64,000 bases of DNA from Embleya scabrispora (GCF_002024165.1 NZ_MWQN01000003.1:1-64000), one strand, 5' to 3'; shown: positions 29,387 through 39,361, counted from the stretch's first letter. Program-made: numbers and translations. The notes: generated by a model from the sequence alone, not told the origin.

Positions 29387-30145
29387 ATGACTGCCACACC
29401 ATCGGATCCCACCATCGAGGAACGCCGAGCCCGCATCCAGGCGTTGCTCCTGCCGGCACCCACATCACTGCCCGTTCGCGACGTTTCCGTGCGCGAGGAC
29501 GGCGACGGCGGCTACGTCGACGACGGTTCCCTCATCTCCTTCGTGGCCGACGTCTCCGGCCAGGCCCGCCAGGACGTCCTCGACTCCTGCCTGCTCGCGC
29601 AACTGGGGGCCAACGCCGTCGCACCACGCGAGGAGGAGGTCGAGAAGTGGTACCAGAAGTACAAGGAGGTCCTGGGCCATTGCGGGTGGACGATCAGCGG
29701 CCAGGGTTTCGACACCTGGGACTCCGGGACCGCCTCGTTCAAGGTCGACAAGATCATCTTCGAGGTGCTGGCCGCCCTGTTGACGCAAAACGAGCTGGCG
29801 GTCGCGACCAAGACCCTCGACGCGTTGACGAAGCTGGGCGAGGACGACGAGAAGGTACGGATCTTCGAGACCAAGAGCTCGAGCAGCCACGGCGGAAACT
29901 TCCAGATCGGCGTGTGCAACCAGACGAACGACTCGGTCGCCATGCGCCTCGGCGCCTTCTACTACTCCGTGAGCCAGTCGGTGACCAATTTCCTCTGGTT
30001 CGAGTTCAGCAGTTCGGACGCCCACTTCTGGCAGGGCAAACGCCAGGCGACCCTCAACGACCGTGCCTATGCGGTCGTCCGCGACCAGATCATCACGAAG
30101 CTCGACGTCCGCCGCGGACAGTACATCCGTGACCTGGAGATCTGA
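29387..30145 (+). CDS. Hypothetical protein, 252 residues
   Basis: A soluble protein starting MTATPSDPTIEERRARIQAL with no signal peptide. It contains EEVEKWYQKYKEVLGHCGWT, KVDKIIFEVLAALLTQNELA, ETKSSSSHGGNFQIGVCNQT and VTNFLWFEFSSSDAHFWQGK. The pattern of a helical first half and a beta-rich second half is compatible with a membrane-acting or insecticidal-type protein, but no known domain could be assigned. It follows the HH-motif gene by 75 bases and precedes a propeller protein by 93, likely in the same operon. Confidence 0.7.
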   Translation: MTATPSDPTIEERRARIQALLLPAPTSLPVRDVSVREDGDGGYVDDGSLISFVADVSGQARQDVLDSCLLAQLGANAVAPREEEVEKWYQKYKEVLGHCGWTISGQGFDTWDSGTASFKVDKIIFEVLAALLTQNELAVATKTLDALTKLGEDDEKVRIFETKSSSSHGGNFQIGVCNQTNDSVAMRLGAFYYSVSQSVTNFLWFEFSSSDAHFWQGKRQATLNDRAYAVVRDQIITKLDVRRGQYIRDLEI

Positions 30146-30238
30146 CCGGCACCCGACGGCCCGGCGAAGTCGACGTCGTTCCGGACATCGTTCCGTATGC
30201 CGATGCCGGATCCCGCCCCGTGAACAACAGGAGTCGCC

Positions 30239-31090
30239 ATGCCCCGAGTCAAACTCACCTACTTCCAGGGCCACCACTGGTCCGCGCCCATCTCCCTGAC
30301 CGACTCCGACGCGGCCCGACCGTCCCTGACCGTCCTGTCCCGACCGGACAACGACCCCGTCCTGTTCTGCCTGACCGTCTCCGACGGCGGCTGCCGGCTG
30401 AGCTCCACCACCGACGGAACCACCTGGTACACCTCCAACCAGGCCCCACCCGCGCACCCCGCCGACAACACCGCCGCCGCCCTCGTCGCGTTCCATCCGG
30501 AAGGCGGCACGCCCCTGCTCCATCTGTTCTGGACCGACGACCAAGGCGACACGTACTGGTCGACCGCCACCAACGGCACCGAATGGAGCAAACCCACGAA
30601 CGTTCCCCACATGCCCAGCGGCGACGGCGCTCCCGCCGCCGCGATCCTCGACGACGCCCTCCACCTCGTCAAAGGCAGCGACACACCCTCATACGCCACG
30701 TACGACGGAAACGCCTGGACGAAACAACCCGCCCCGCAACAGGCCACCTTCCCGCACCTCGCCCCCTACCTCGGAGTCCTCTACTGCACCGGCCTGTCGA
30801 CGGACACGGACGGCACCCCGTATCAGACCTTCGACGGCACCGGATGGGCCTCTCAACGCAAGATCGCCTGGAACGACACCTCCCAGGACACCGCCCTCGC
30901 CGCCTATGAAGGCGACCTCCTCGTCGCCGTAACCACGGCCGGCGACCACCTCGCATACACCACCACCAAGGACGGCGCCACGTGGGCTCCCGTCGCCGCG
31001 TGCCACACCCCCGCCGACCCCAGCACAACAGGGGTCGACATCGCACGCTTCGGCACCACGCTCCACTGCGCCTATACCGCGGACGAATGA
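30239..31090 (+). CDS. Beta-propeller, lectin-like protein
   Basis: The protein is 283 residues with ATG at 30239 after AGGAG. It has five to six repeats of about 45 residues with patterns such as WYTSNQAPPAHPADNTAAAL, LHLFWTDDQGDTYWSTATNG, LHLVKGSDTPSYATYDGNAW, LYCTGLSTDTDGTPYQTFDG and LAYTTTKDGATWAPVAACHT. The aromatic-rich repeats resemble six-bladed fucose-lectin or sialidase-type propellers. It has no signal peptide. It could bind glycans at a cell surface as the targeting part of the neighbouring proteins; that is inference. Confidence 0.75.
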   Translation: MPRVKLTYFQGHHWSAPISLTDSDAARPSLTVLSRPDNDPVLFCLTVSDGGCRLSSTTDGTTWYTSNQAPPAHPADNTAAALVAFHPEGGTPLLHLFWTDDQGDTYWSTATNGTEWSKPTNVPHMPSGDGAPAAAILDDALHLVKGSDTPSYATYDGNAWTKQPAPQQATFPHLAPYLGVLYCTGLSTDTDGTPYQTFDGTGWASQRKIAWNDTSQDTALAAYEGDLLVAVTTAGDHLAYTTTKDGATWAPVAACHTPADPSTTGVDIARFGTTLHCAYTADE

Positions 31091-31288
31091 CCGCCGGGTC
31101 GGAGGGACACCGGGCAGGGCACCGCCCGGCACCGGAACCTCGAACGCGTGCACCACCTCGCCGCATCGTCGACCGGGAGATGCCTCCGGGGCATTCTCCG
31201 ATTCGTCCACGCGAGGTCCCGACGTCCCAAGCCCGAGGCCCGAGGCCCGAGGCCCATCGAACCGTATGATTTCCATGTGTGGAGGTTC

Positions 31289-31567
31289 ATGATGAGCAAG
31301 ACCGTCAGCGGCGTGGTCAGTTCCGGTGGCCAGCAGATTTCCGGCACCGGATACACCGTGTTCCACGTCAAGACCGGCCACTACAAGGTCACGTTCTCCG
31401 CCGCGTTCACCGCGTTGCCCGCCGTCGTCACCACCCTCCGCAACGTGGACACGGCTCGCTGCGGCGCTTATGTCTACGAGGCAACCCCGTCCGGCTTCAA
31501 CCTGGCCACCGGCGACGGGCAGGGCTCACCCGGGGATGCCGAGTTCGCCTTCGTAGCCGTCGGCTGA
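31289..31567 (+). CDS. Small beta-sandwich protein (H-type lectin / tail-fibre-like)
   Basis: This protein is about 91-92 residues; ATG at 31289 or 31292, with GGAGG at 31281-31285 favouring the second. It contains VVSSGGQQISGTGYTVFHVK, GHYKVTFSAAFTALPAVVTT and GDAEFAFVAVG. The Y-x-V-x-F and PAVVTT pattern is seen in H-type lectins and in C-terminal domains of phage tail fibres. It lies about 200 bases after the propeller gene and before a strong terminator. Confidence 0.65.
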   Translation: MMSKTVSGVVSSGGQQISGTGYTVFHVKTGHYKVTFSAAFTALPAVVTTLRNVDTARCGAYVYEATPSGFNLATGDGQGSPGDAEFAFVAVG

Positions 31568-31706
31568 CGAACGAACCGGCCGACCTCGCGCCGCCACGGC
31601 ACGCCGGGACGGGCCACGACACGGCATCCGAACCGCGTATCCGCGCCTGCGCGTGACGACCGCGACTGCGGTGCAGGAGAAGGCCACCCGTCGCCGACCG
31701 TCATCC

Positions 31707-31745
31707 GCCTCGTGTCGGCGTCTCGGCGAGATGCCGACACGAGGC
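31707..31745 (+). terminator. 13-bp perfect hairpin downstream of the lectin-like gene
   Basis: GCCTCGTGTCGGC (31707-31719) pairs perfectly with GCCGACACGAGGC (31733-31745) around a 13-base loop. It has no T-run, as is common in actinomycete terminators. It could end transcription of the 28354-31567 gene group. Confidence 0.6.
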
Positions 31746-31817
31746 GACCGGCCGTGTCGGGCCGTATGCCCGCGCCGGGCACGGGCGGGGTGACGCCCGC
31801 GGCCCGGCGCCCTTCGA

Positions 31818-31925
31818 TCACGCCGCGCCAGGCACGATCACCTTCGCCAGTTGGCCCGCGGCGCCGATCACGACGCCACCGCCCAACACGATCGACGCGA
31901 CGCCCAACACGATTCGACGCTTCAT
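31818..31925 (-). CDS. Possible 35-residue hydrophobic peptide
   Basis: A short frame encodes MKRRIVLGVASIVLGGGVVI then GAAGQLAKVIVPGAA: basic start followed by one membrane helix. The ribosome site is weak and length is at the limit of credibility. It could be a membrane mini-protein or chance. Confidence 0.3.
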   Translation of the reverse strand: MKRRIVLGVASIVLGGGVVIGAAGQLAKVIVPGAA

Positions 31926-32354
31926 ACGTGCGCGCACATCCGCCTCCGGGGTGGGGTTCGCCGATTGAGCGTGACGCGACCATCCTCGCGAGTCGCGGTG
32001 ATCGACTCAAGACGCCCGGTGGACGGCGGAGCGACGGGATGGGGACCGGCATCGGCGAAGTCGCATCAACCGTCGCGACTTCTCCGGGTTCGGAGCCAGT
32101 AGCCGCGTGACGGCAACCCGGTGACTCCGTTCGTTCGCGGCCACCTGCCGGCCGAATCCCTCGACCGCGCCGCATTGTGGTGTGCGCGGCAGACCGCATA
32201 TGCCGGCGCACCGCCAAGACGGCGTGCGTACCGATGACCAATCCCCGACGAGCACGAAGCCCCCGTCCGGGAAGGATGGCGGGAGGCCCGTGATCGCCGA
32301 ACCGGGCTACACGGCGACCCACGCGGACAAGTCGTATCCGGATGCACGTGCGGC

Positions 32355-32392
32355 GGGTCTGTGAATCGAACGGCTCTGCCTCACATCCGGTG
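32355..32392 (+). repeat. Left extended inverted end of ISL3 copy 2
   Basis: GGGTCTGTGAATCGAAC followed by GGCTCTGCCTCAC. The first 17 bases also flank copy 1 (24855-24871, inverted), so they travel with the element. Confidence 0.6.
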
Positions 32393-33987
32393 ATAGCGAA
32401 GTGTGGTTCCGTGATCACGTTCGAGTGCTGAGTGCGAACGAGCTTGTGGGCGTGGTGTTTTCAGGTCTTGCGCCGCTGGTGGTCGAGAAGGTTGCGGACG
32501 GGGGCGAGGTCATCCGAGGGAGCACCCGGACGCCCGGCGGTCCGGTGGATTGCCCGGATTGCGGCAGTCGGACCGGTCGAGTGCACGCCTTTCATGAACG
32601 CACGGTGACCGATGTGCACGTCGACGGCCGGCGGGTGGTCATGGTCGCCCGGCTCCGTCGCCTTGTCTGCCCCACGTCGGCTTGCCTTCGCATCGCATTC
32701 CGTGAGCAGATACCCGGCGTGTTGGAGCGCTACCAGCGGCGGACGATGCGGCTGCTCACCCAAGTCCGTGCCGTGGTGCGGGAACTCGCAGGCCGCGCAG
32801 GCGCACGGACGCTGAAGGCGCTCGGAGCGGGGCTGTCGCGGCGCACCGCCCTGCGCGTCCCGGCAGCAATCCCGCTGCCCCCGCCGCGGTTTCCGCAGAT
32901 CCTGGACGTGGACGACTTCGCGCTCGAGCGCGCCACCGCCACGCGACCGTGCCGACCGACGCCGAGACCGGCGAACGTATCGATGTCCTGCCCGGCCGCG
33001 GCGTCGGCGAGCCGGAAGGATGGCTGCGAGGCCATCCGGGTGTCGAGATCGTCCGCCGGGACGGCTCAGGCGCTTACGCCGAGGCGATACGCCGTGCGCT
33101 TCCCGACGCGGTGCAGGGCAGCGATCGGTGGCATTCATGGCGGAACCTCTGTGAGGAAACGCTTGCCGAGGTCCGCTCGCACAGCTCGTGCCGGGCCACC
33201 GTCAACCCGCCCCGGCCCGGCGGCGTCCACGAGCAGACCACCCGCGAACGCCGGCATCGGGTCCACGACCTGCCCGGCAAAGGCGTCAGCCTGCTCGAAT
33301 GCGCCCGCCGGCTGAACGTGTCCCCGAACACCGTCAAACGGTACGCACACACCCGCGAACCCGACGCCCCGCGACGCCCCCCGCGCTACCGGCCCACCCT
33401 CGTCGACCCCTACCGGACCATCTGCGCGCACGCCGCGCGACCGACCCCGCCGCGCCCGTGACCCGGCTCTTCCAGGAGATCAAGGAACTCGGCTACACCG
33501 GCAGCTTCAACCTCCTCCACCGCTACAGCACCCAGGGCCGAGCCGAGGGCGACTGGCCCGTGACCACGCCCAGGCGCTTCGCCCGCCTTCTCCTCACCCG
33601 CCCGGACAACCGGGACACCGACCTCATCCGAGACCTCACCGCCGCATGCCCCGAGATGACACAACTCCCCACCCACATTGCCGAGTTCGCCTCTTGCCTG
33701 GCCCCCGCTCAGGGAAACGACACCAGGCTCACGGCATGGATCACCGCAGTCCGCGCGTCCGACCTTGGCCGTCCGCACGCCTTCGCCAACGGCCTCGAAC
33801 TCGACCGCGCAGCAGTCGACGCCGCGCTCACCACACCCCACCACAACGCACGCACCGAAGGCGTCAACACCCGAACCAAACGCATCATGAGGCAGATGCA
33901 CGGACGAGCCGGATTCGACCCCCTCCACCACCGCATCCTCCTCCCATGACACTCACGCAGAGCTACCACCGGAAGTGAGGCAGAGCC
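32372..33987 (+). mobile_element. ISL3-family insertion sequence copy 2
   Basis: The ends are GGCTCTGCCTCACATCCGGT on the left and the inverted GGCTCTGCCTCACTTCCGGT on the right, the GGCTCT start being typical for ISL3. The inverted similarity continues 17 bases outward on both sides (32355 and 34004), beginning GGGTCTGTGAATC and GGGACTGTAAAAC. No 8-bp target duplication is visible outside either boundary. Confidence 0.82.
32401..33949 (+). pseudogene. ISL3-family transposase, two frameshifts
   Basis: The frame starts MWFRDHVRVLSANELVGVVF and carries the zinc-ribbon CPDCGSRTGRVHAF, then DVDDFALER (first Asp). Near 32931 one base is lost and the frame continues as TVPTDAETGERIDVLPGRG and VRRDGSGAYAEAIRRALPD (second Asp). 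It includes the inserted HTH (LLECARRLNVSPNTVKRYAH), then shifts again near 33440 to VTRLFQEIKELGYTGSFNLL and ends HNARTEGVNTRTKRIMRQMH with GRAGF (Glu region). Copy 1 at 24255 has the identical first lesion. Confidence 0.85.
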
Positions 33988-34004
33988 GTTAGTTTTACAG
34001 TCCC
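33967..34004 (-). repeat. Right extended inverted end of ISL3 copy 2, identical in its outer 19 bases to the IS256 left end
   Basis: Read from 34004 inward the sequence is GGGACTGTAAAACTAACGG, the same 19 bases that begin the IS256 element at 21616, then CTCTGCCTCAC. It is either a shared terminus or an old junction between the two element types. Confidence 0.6.
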
Positions 34005-34038
34005 GTCCAGGGATCATTCTCCGCCCACAACGAAGACC

Positions 34039-34578
34039 TCAGCGAGTATGTGTGGCGAATTCGGATTCACGTAGATCCGATCGCGTCAGAAGGATGCCGA
34101 GTTCTCGACACGCCAGATTGAAGAGCTCCACGAAGGATTCATCCTGCTCGTGATGTGTGCGAAGCAGCTCGACGAGAGCAGGAGTATTCGTTTCTGCGAA
34201 GAAACCTCCCGAAACCCCGGGTTCGAAGGACGCCTCGATCCTTCCGGACCGTGCGTACTCGATCCACGTGAGTGCGTTTACATTCCACATGAAGGACACG
34301 GCCTCGCCGTTCCGGGAGGCCCACTCGGTGACGGATGCGGCGTCGACGCCCAGCATATGGAAGCAATACGACCAGTTCCCGGCGCGGCCGGCCCTGAGGA
34401 TCATCCCACCGGGATAGCAACGGGGATCAAGCACGTCGTCGGGCGAGGGCGGCCGAAGTACCGTTCCCGAGCCCCCCACTGCCCGCAACAGGTTCGACGG
34501 ATCAACGTTGGTGGCAAAGACGATGCTCCCCTCTTCCTGATATTCGGTGCGCAGCCACGCGGGATCGGCGGAATCCAT
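34039..34578 (-). CDS. DUF6461-like protein
   Basis: This 179-residue protein starts MDSADPAWLRTEYQEEGSIV; ATG at 34578 is preceded by AAGGAGG four bases away, while the ATG just before is too close. It contains NWSYCFHMLGVDAASVTEW, GEAVSFMWNVNALTWIEYAR and GRIEASFEPGVSGGF, matching the pattern of the DUF6461 family (Trp-Ser at the core, a conserved FEP). The family is common in actinobacteria and its function is unknown. The stop lies 35 bases from the ISL3 end. It is divergent from the secreted nuclease gene at 34742. Confidence 0.7.
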   Translation of the reverse strand: MDSADPAWLRTEYQEEGSIVFATNVDPSNLLRAVGGSGTVLRPPSPDDVLDPRCYPGGMILRAGRAGNWSYCFHMLGVDAASVTEWASRNGEAVSFMWNVNALTWIEYARSGRIEASFEPGVSGGFFAETNTPALVELLRTHHEQDESFVELFNLACRELGILLTRSDLRESEFATHTR

Positions 34579-34741
34579 CATTCCTCCTTGGCGGTTGTCC
34601 GTGAAGACCCCGAACGACATAACCAACCAGTCGGGTATGTCGGTTTTCTGGGCCTTCAATGAATCGCGGTCAGCACATAGGTTTCCCGTGGAGGAAGCGC
34701 CCTCCACTTGGTGAAAGCGAGGGGTTTTGCCCAGGAGCGAA

Positions 34742-37507
34742 ATGTTATCAGCGGCACGATATCGAGTTCTACCATTGGTTCTGACGGTGGCCGCCATCGG
34801 CGGAGCCTTGGTCGCAGGAGCATCGACGCCCGCGCTCGCGACCCCCACTCCGATGCCCCCGGCGTCCGCATCCGGCGGTCCGACCGCGTCGTCGCCGCCC
34901 GGTTCCGCCACCACGACACGGGCGGATGCGACGCCGAGTGCCGCTGCGACCGCGACGGCCACGCCGCCGGCATCCCGGACGGCGACGCCGATTCCGCCCG
35001 GAAAAGGGCCCACCGATCTCTCGTGCCTGCCGCAGCGGGTGGAGCCTGATGTGGCCTACGGCTGCGGGTCCCTGGGGTCGGGGGTGCCGACCTCCACGGA
35101 GACGCCCTTCGTGCCATCCGCTTCGTCGATTGCGGCGGCCGGCCCGGAAGAGCCGTGCGATCCGGGTACGGGAGCGGGTGAGACGAGTTCCTACGGGCGG
35201 TTCTCCTATTGCGCTCGATACCCCACGTTTCACTACAGCGTCGTGCGACAGGGGCAGGTTCTCGGAGGGCTTCAGGGCGTTCTCGTGGACCGATTGGTGA
35301 TGTTCAAGGACAGCGGCGTGGTCACGCATCGCGTCAACATCAAAATCACCAGGGCGGATGCCTCGATGGACGGGACCATCGTCCGCATGATCACCGAGTG
35401 CACCGTCGCCGGCAACTCCATCACCCAGATCATGGGAGGTGTCGGCGCCGAACTCAACTTCGAGCATCAAGCCACATGGAAACCGACCTTACCCGACCCC
35501 GTCAGCGGATCGGTGTCCGGGTTGCAGTTCACCATGAAATACGAAATGGACACCCCGATAGCGGACAAGGAGATACCGGGCAGCTGGCGTCCCGCCCAGA
35601 ACCCTCGCTGTGACAACACGCTCAACCTCGCGACGCCTGGATGCGTTATTCCGGAGTACAAGCCCACCGCGGACGTGTCCAACACCGGATCGTCCGCCGC
35701 AATGATCTACTACGCGTAGACACAGATGGCGGGGGCCTGGGGACTCAGGCTCGCCAACGGAGGCGGAAAGCCCCTCACCCGCAGCCAGGCCGACTCGGTG
35801 GAGTCCGGCAAGTCCTGGAGCGACATGAGTCGTCAGATCATCTGTAAGCGCAAGTACAACCACGACCCCAGTTTCCCGGCCACGGACAACCCCAGCTGCG
35901 ACGAGTATCCCTTCGCCGCCACCTTCCAGACGGCGGGCAAGGGCGGATTCGCACGACTGGGAGCCGTCGAAGACGGTTCGGTCTGCACCCAGATTGTCGC
36001 CACCCGACCCGCGGTCGGCGCCCCGTACGACAACGTACGCGTCCTGGGCACCGCAGATCCCGCCGCGCCGTGCATCCGCGGAACGGTTCCCTTGGATCAG
36101 AACACGGACGCCGGACGAGCCATCGGGTCGACCTTCATCTCCGAATTGCACGTCCTGCGTGGGGACGATTTCTGGGTTCACGCGGCTCCCTCGGGTGGGT
36201 GGGGCAACTGCGCGACGGTCGGACGGCCGATCGTTCCTTTCGCCGCCACGTTCGACATTCCGCTCTGCGGGCCGATCCTGGACGTGTTCAACCGCGCCGG
36301 AGGTGCCACCGTCCTGGGGTACCCCCTCGCCCAAGGCTCGACCCCCGACGGCGTCGGGAAGTACATCCATCTCCAGGCACGCGGGGCCACCGAACCGAAC
36401 ACCTCCATCTACTGGAGCCCCACAACCGGCGCGCACACCATCACGGGGAGCATCAGGGCGAAATGGCTCCGCCTGGGTGCCGAGGCCACACTGGGCTATC
36501 CGATGACCGACGACACCAAGGCCCCGGATGGCCAGGGGCACTTCAACCACTTCTCCATCGGGAACAACTCGATCTATTCGACCCCCACCGGAGGCGCCTG
36601 GCAGATCGGCGGGGCGATCCGCGACAAGTGGCAGCAGTTGGGTTGGGAACAAGGCATCGGTTACCCCGACACCGACGAGACGACCACCTCCGACGGAACG
36701 GGCCGTTTCAACCACTTCCGCAGGCTCGGTGCGAGCACCGGCAGTGACTCGATCTTCTGGACTTCGGGCACCGGAGCCCACCAGATCGGCGGGGCGATCC
36801 GCGACAAATGGACGGCGGGAGGATCCGAGCGAGGCGCCGGATACCCGACCACCGACGAGACGGCGACCCCCGACGGCCAGGGGCGGTTCAACCACTTCCG
36901 CGGCCCCGGCATGGACCGCGACAGCGAATCCATCTACTGGCATCCCAAGGTGGGCGTGTCGCGGATCCGCTCCGCGTTCCGCGACAAGTGGCTGACCTTC
37001 GGTGCGGAACGCGCGAGCGGCTATCCAGTCGGCGACGAGACCGGCACCGGGAGCAGTCAAGGAGCGGAGCAGTACACGGCTCGGATCGACGCGCAGGGCA
37101 ACGCCTATCTGTTCCTGAGGTTCCTGTGGGGCCCTGCCTCCGGAACCCACTTCACACCCGCATCGTGGCGCAACTACCCGGGGCCGAACTCGTGGATGGG
37201 CTTCCCCACGAAGGAGCACGCCTACGACCCCGGCCAACCGATCGCAAACTTCTACACCTTCCAGTCCTTCCAGGGCGGATGCCTCGGCAAGTACACCTCC
37301 ACCCCCGCCGGACAGATCGACGCCGTCGCCAACTCGACCGGTCTCTGTCGGGCGAACTACCAGGAGATCACCCCCGCCACCTGGAACACCAAGACGCTGC
37401 GGGAGAAGCTCCCGATGGAGCAGAACCCCATCCCGCTGGACAGTGTCCTGACTTCTGACGGTCAGATCTCGTCAGACAAGCTCCGGGCCGCCACCGCCGG
37501 ACGATAG
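34742..37507 (+). CDS. Secreted NucA/NucB-type nuclease with LGFP repeats, internal amber stop
   Basis: ATG at 34742 follows AGGAG. The protein has a signal peptide (MLSAARYRVLPLVLTVAAIG, cleavage after ALA), a Pro/Thr/Ala linker to about residue 95, a beta-rich domain (DRLVMFKDSGVVTHRVNIKI) and ATGSSAAMIYYA-like end, then TAG at 35717-35719. The same frame continues TQMAGAWGLRLANGGGKPLT, then CDEYPFAATFQ near residue 386, the signature of NucA/NucB deoxyribonucleases. Five LGFP-type repeats (LRLGAEATLGYP, QLGWEQGIGYP and others, residues about 520-770) follow, which bind cell envelope. A CAG-to-TAG change is the simplest explanation. As written, the product before the stop lacks the nuclease motif, and the part after could start at ATG 35726 but without a signal peptide. 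Confidence 0.8.
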
Positions 37508-37938
37508 TTGCGAGAGGCAACACGCGTGGAGGGCCGGTGGTGTGGCCCTCCACGCGTTTCCTCTCGCTTGTCGGCGGCCGCGGCAGTGTGTCGAGCGCCT
37601 CACATTCCGTCCGCGGTCGATTGGTCCGGAACTCGGTCGTCGTCACATCGATCGACGAGGCGCACCAGGAGACGGAGTGCCGCCGGCCGCTCCAGAGCCT
37701 CCTGCGCACCATCCACGACGGCCCTCGGACCACCCTTTCAGGGGAATGCGGGCGAACAAGGCCTGCGGAGAACGCGTGGACCGGTGCCAGGGTTCATACG
37801 GCCGAGACCCGGTCCCGGTGCCCGCCATATCTGCTCGCTGCTCCGCGCCCCCGGGTGCCTGTACGCGCCCCTGTCGGTACCGATCGTTCAGGGCGCACAC
37901 CGGTGGCCGGAAGGATGGGCGACCGAGGGAGGGGCGTT
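37508..37938. other. Gap without a recognisable gene
   Basis: Frames on both strands are compositional only. The right end carries the GGGAGGGG ribosome site of the next small gene. Confidence 0.4.
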
Positions 37939-38193
37939 GTGAGGGAGCGTGTGCTCAGGACCCGTGTGCGGGGTGAGGAGGTCGAACCGCCCGGCACGAT
38001 CGCCGGGATCCGTCAGGCGCTGACCAGCGACGCGGAACGGGCCGAGTTCGAGCGCGAGGTGGAGAACATCGGGGCCGACGAGATGTTCGGTGTCCCGGCG
38101 AAGTGGGCGTTGCGCACCTCCAGGCCCACGACCCGGACGAGGACGCCCTCGTGGACGCGAAGGGGACCTCGAAGCACCCCGCCGCACGTCTAG
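37939..38193 (+). CDS. DUF6247-like small protein (C-terminus uncertain)
   Basis: GTG at 37939 with GGGAGGGG upstream. The first 55 residues contain TIAGIRQALTSDAERAEFER and EVENIGADEMFGVPAKWALR, resembling the DUF6247 family of short actinobacterial proteins often placed beside toxin-type genes. After KWALR the frame becomes Arg/Thr/Pro-rich, suggesting a frameshift or fusion with the following helicase fragment. Confidence 0.45.
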   Translation: MRERVLRTRVRGEEVEPPGTIAGIRQALTSDAERAEFEREVENIGADEMFGVPAKWALRTSRPTTRTRTPSWTRRGPRSTPPHV

Positions 38194-38219
38194 ACCGTTC
38201 GGGTGGCGGGCCTGCGGCA

Positions 38220-38386
38220 CGGCGGCGCCGGAGGGCGATTCGGGGACGGGTCCCGGCGCGGCCGCGACCGACGGCGAGAGGGTCGAGGTGCGGCTCGGAA
38301 CGTGGGTCAACAACCAACGCACCAGGCGCGGATCGCTCGACGAGGAACGGGTAGGGCTGCTCGGCGAACTCGGCGAGAGGTGGTGA
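38220..38386 (+). pseudogene. Helicase-associated-domain fragment
   Basis: The frame ending at 38386 reads VEVRLGTWVNNQRTRRGSLD and EERVGLLGELGERW. The LGTWVNNQR...LL..LG..W pattern is the helicase-associated repeat found at the C-terminus of large actinobacterial helicases. Only this one repeat remains. Confidence 0.5.
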
Positions 38387-38558
38387 GGCGGGGCGGGAGT
38401 GTTCGTGTTCGGTGGATGTGAGATCCGCAGTGAGATCCAGGGGATACCGCCTCGCCGCTCCTGCGTCCGTGATACCGATCTGCGAGTGCCGCCAGGTCCA
38501 CGCCTCCGTGAGGATGTAGCGGGACACATCGGGTCGGCGTGTTCGGGGCGGTTGGCCG

Positions 38559-39361
38559 TCAGCGCTGGGCGCGGATCAGGGCGTTGAGGCTGTCGAGGAC
38601 TTCGCGGTCGGCGGCGAGCGTGAAGAGTTCGTCGGCGGCGAGGGGTTGGGCGCGATCGGTGCCCCGGGCGGGGATGTCCAAGGAGACCAGGTACCGGGAC
38701 TTGTCCTGGGCGGTCAGGATGCTGACCCGGACGAACGTGATGCCGCTGGACAGGTCGGTGTGGCGCGCGGCGACGGCCTTGCCGCCGTCGGGCAGCGTGC
38801 GCCGTTCGCAGGTGTCGCCAGGCACGTCCGGGCCGCCGGGCATGCCGGGGGCAGACCGCACAACCCGCGTCGGCCGGGCAGGCCGTAGTACGTGCGTACC
38901 GCCTGATCGCTGGCGGCGAGCCGCAGCGTGCGCCCGTCGCGGAGCGTCAACACGTACCAGGGGCCGTCGTGATCCGGGTCCTTGGCCACGGACGCGACCG
39001 TGTCGGGCAGACGGCGATCGAGAACCTCACGCAGTCGCTCCTGGGCGACGTCCGCCACCTTCGTCCGTTCGAGATCCCCGGCGATCTGCGACGCGGCCGC
39101 TTCGGGCGTCTCGCGGCCCGGCTCCGCGGGTCCCGTCGTCCGCGCGGCCCGCCCCGGCGACACTGTCGGGAGCGGGACGGCGCCGGCGGTGACGAGGCCG
39201 GCGGCCGCCAGGGCCGCGATACCGGTGGCCAAGCGGCGGCGCCGGTGGACGGTCCGTCCCCGGCTGCGGGCTGCGGCGCCGAAGTCGGGTAGCGGGGTTC
39301 GTCGTTCAGGTCGGGCAGCGCACGGTCGGACACGTCGTGCAGTGCAGCCTCGGTGAGCATG
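38559..39361 (-). pseudogene. Membrane-anchored partner of a SigE-like sigma factor (two frameshifts)
   Basis: ATG at 39361 has GAGGAGA upstream. The protein begins MLTEAALHDVSDRALPDLND, shifts near 39295 to RTVHRRRRLATGIAALAAAG with the transmembrane run LATGIAALAAAGLVTAGAV, and then VADVAQERLREVLDRRLPDT. It shifts again near 38870 to GGPDVPGDTCERRTLPDGGK and ends FTLAADREVLDSLNALIRAQ. Short cytoplasmic N-terminus, one membrane span and a large outer domain are typical of the proteins encoded directly after SigE-family sigma genes in actinomycetes. A regulatory role is inferred from position. Confidence 0.6.

Noticed and set aside
31474..32418. Minus-strand frame of 314 codons covering the ISL3 left flank
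   Set aside because: It crosses the ISL3 end, a hairpin and an antisense gene, and shows no protein features.
38400..38527. Minus-strand start MSRYILTEAWTWRHSQIGIT
   Set aside because: The first 40 residues look natural but the frame soon overlaps other fragments and no homologous family is known to me; too weak to call.
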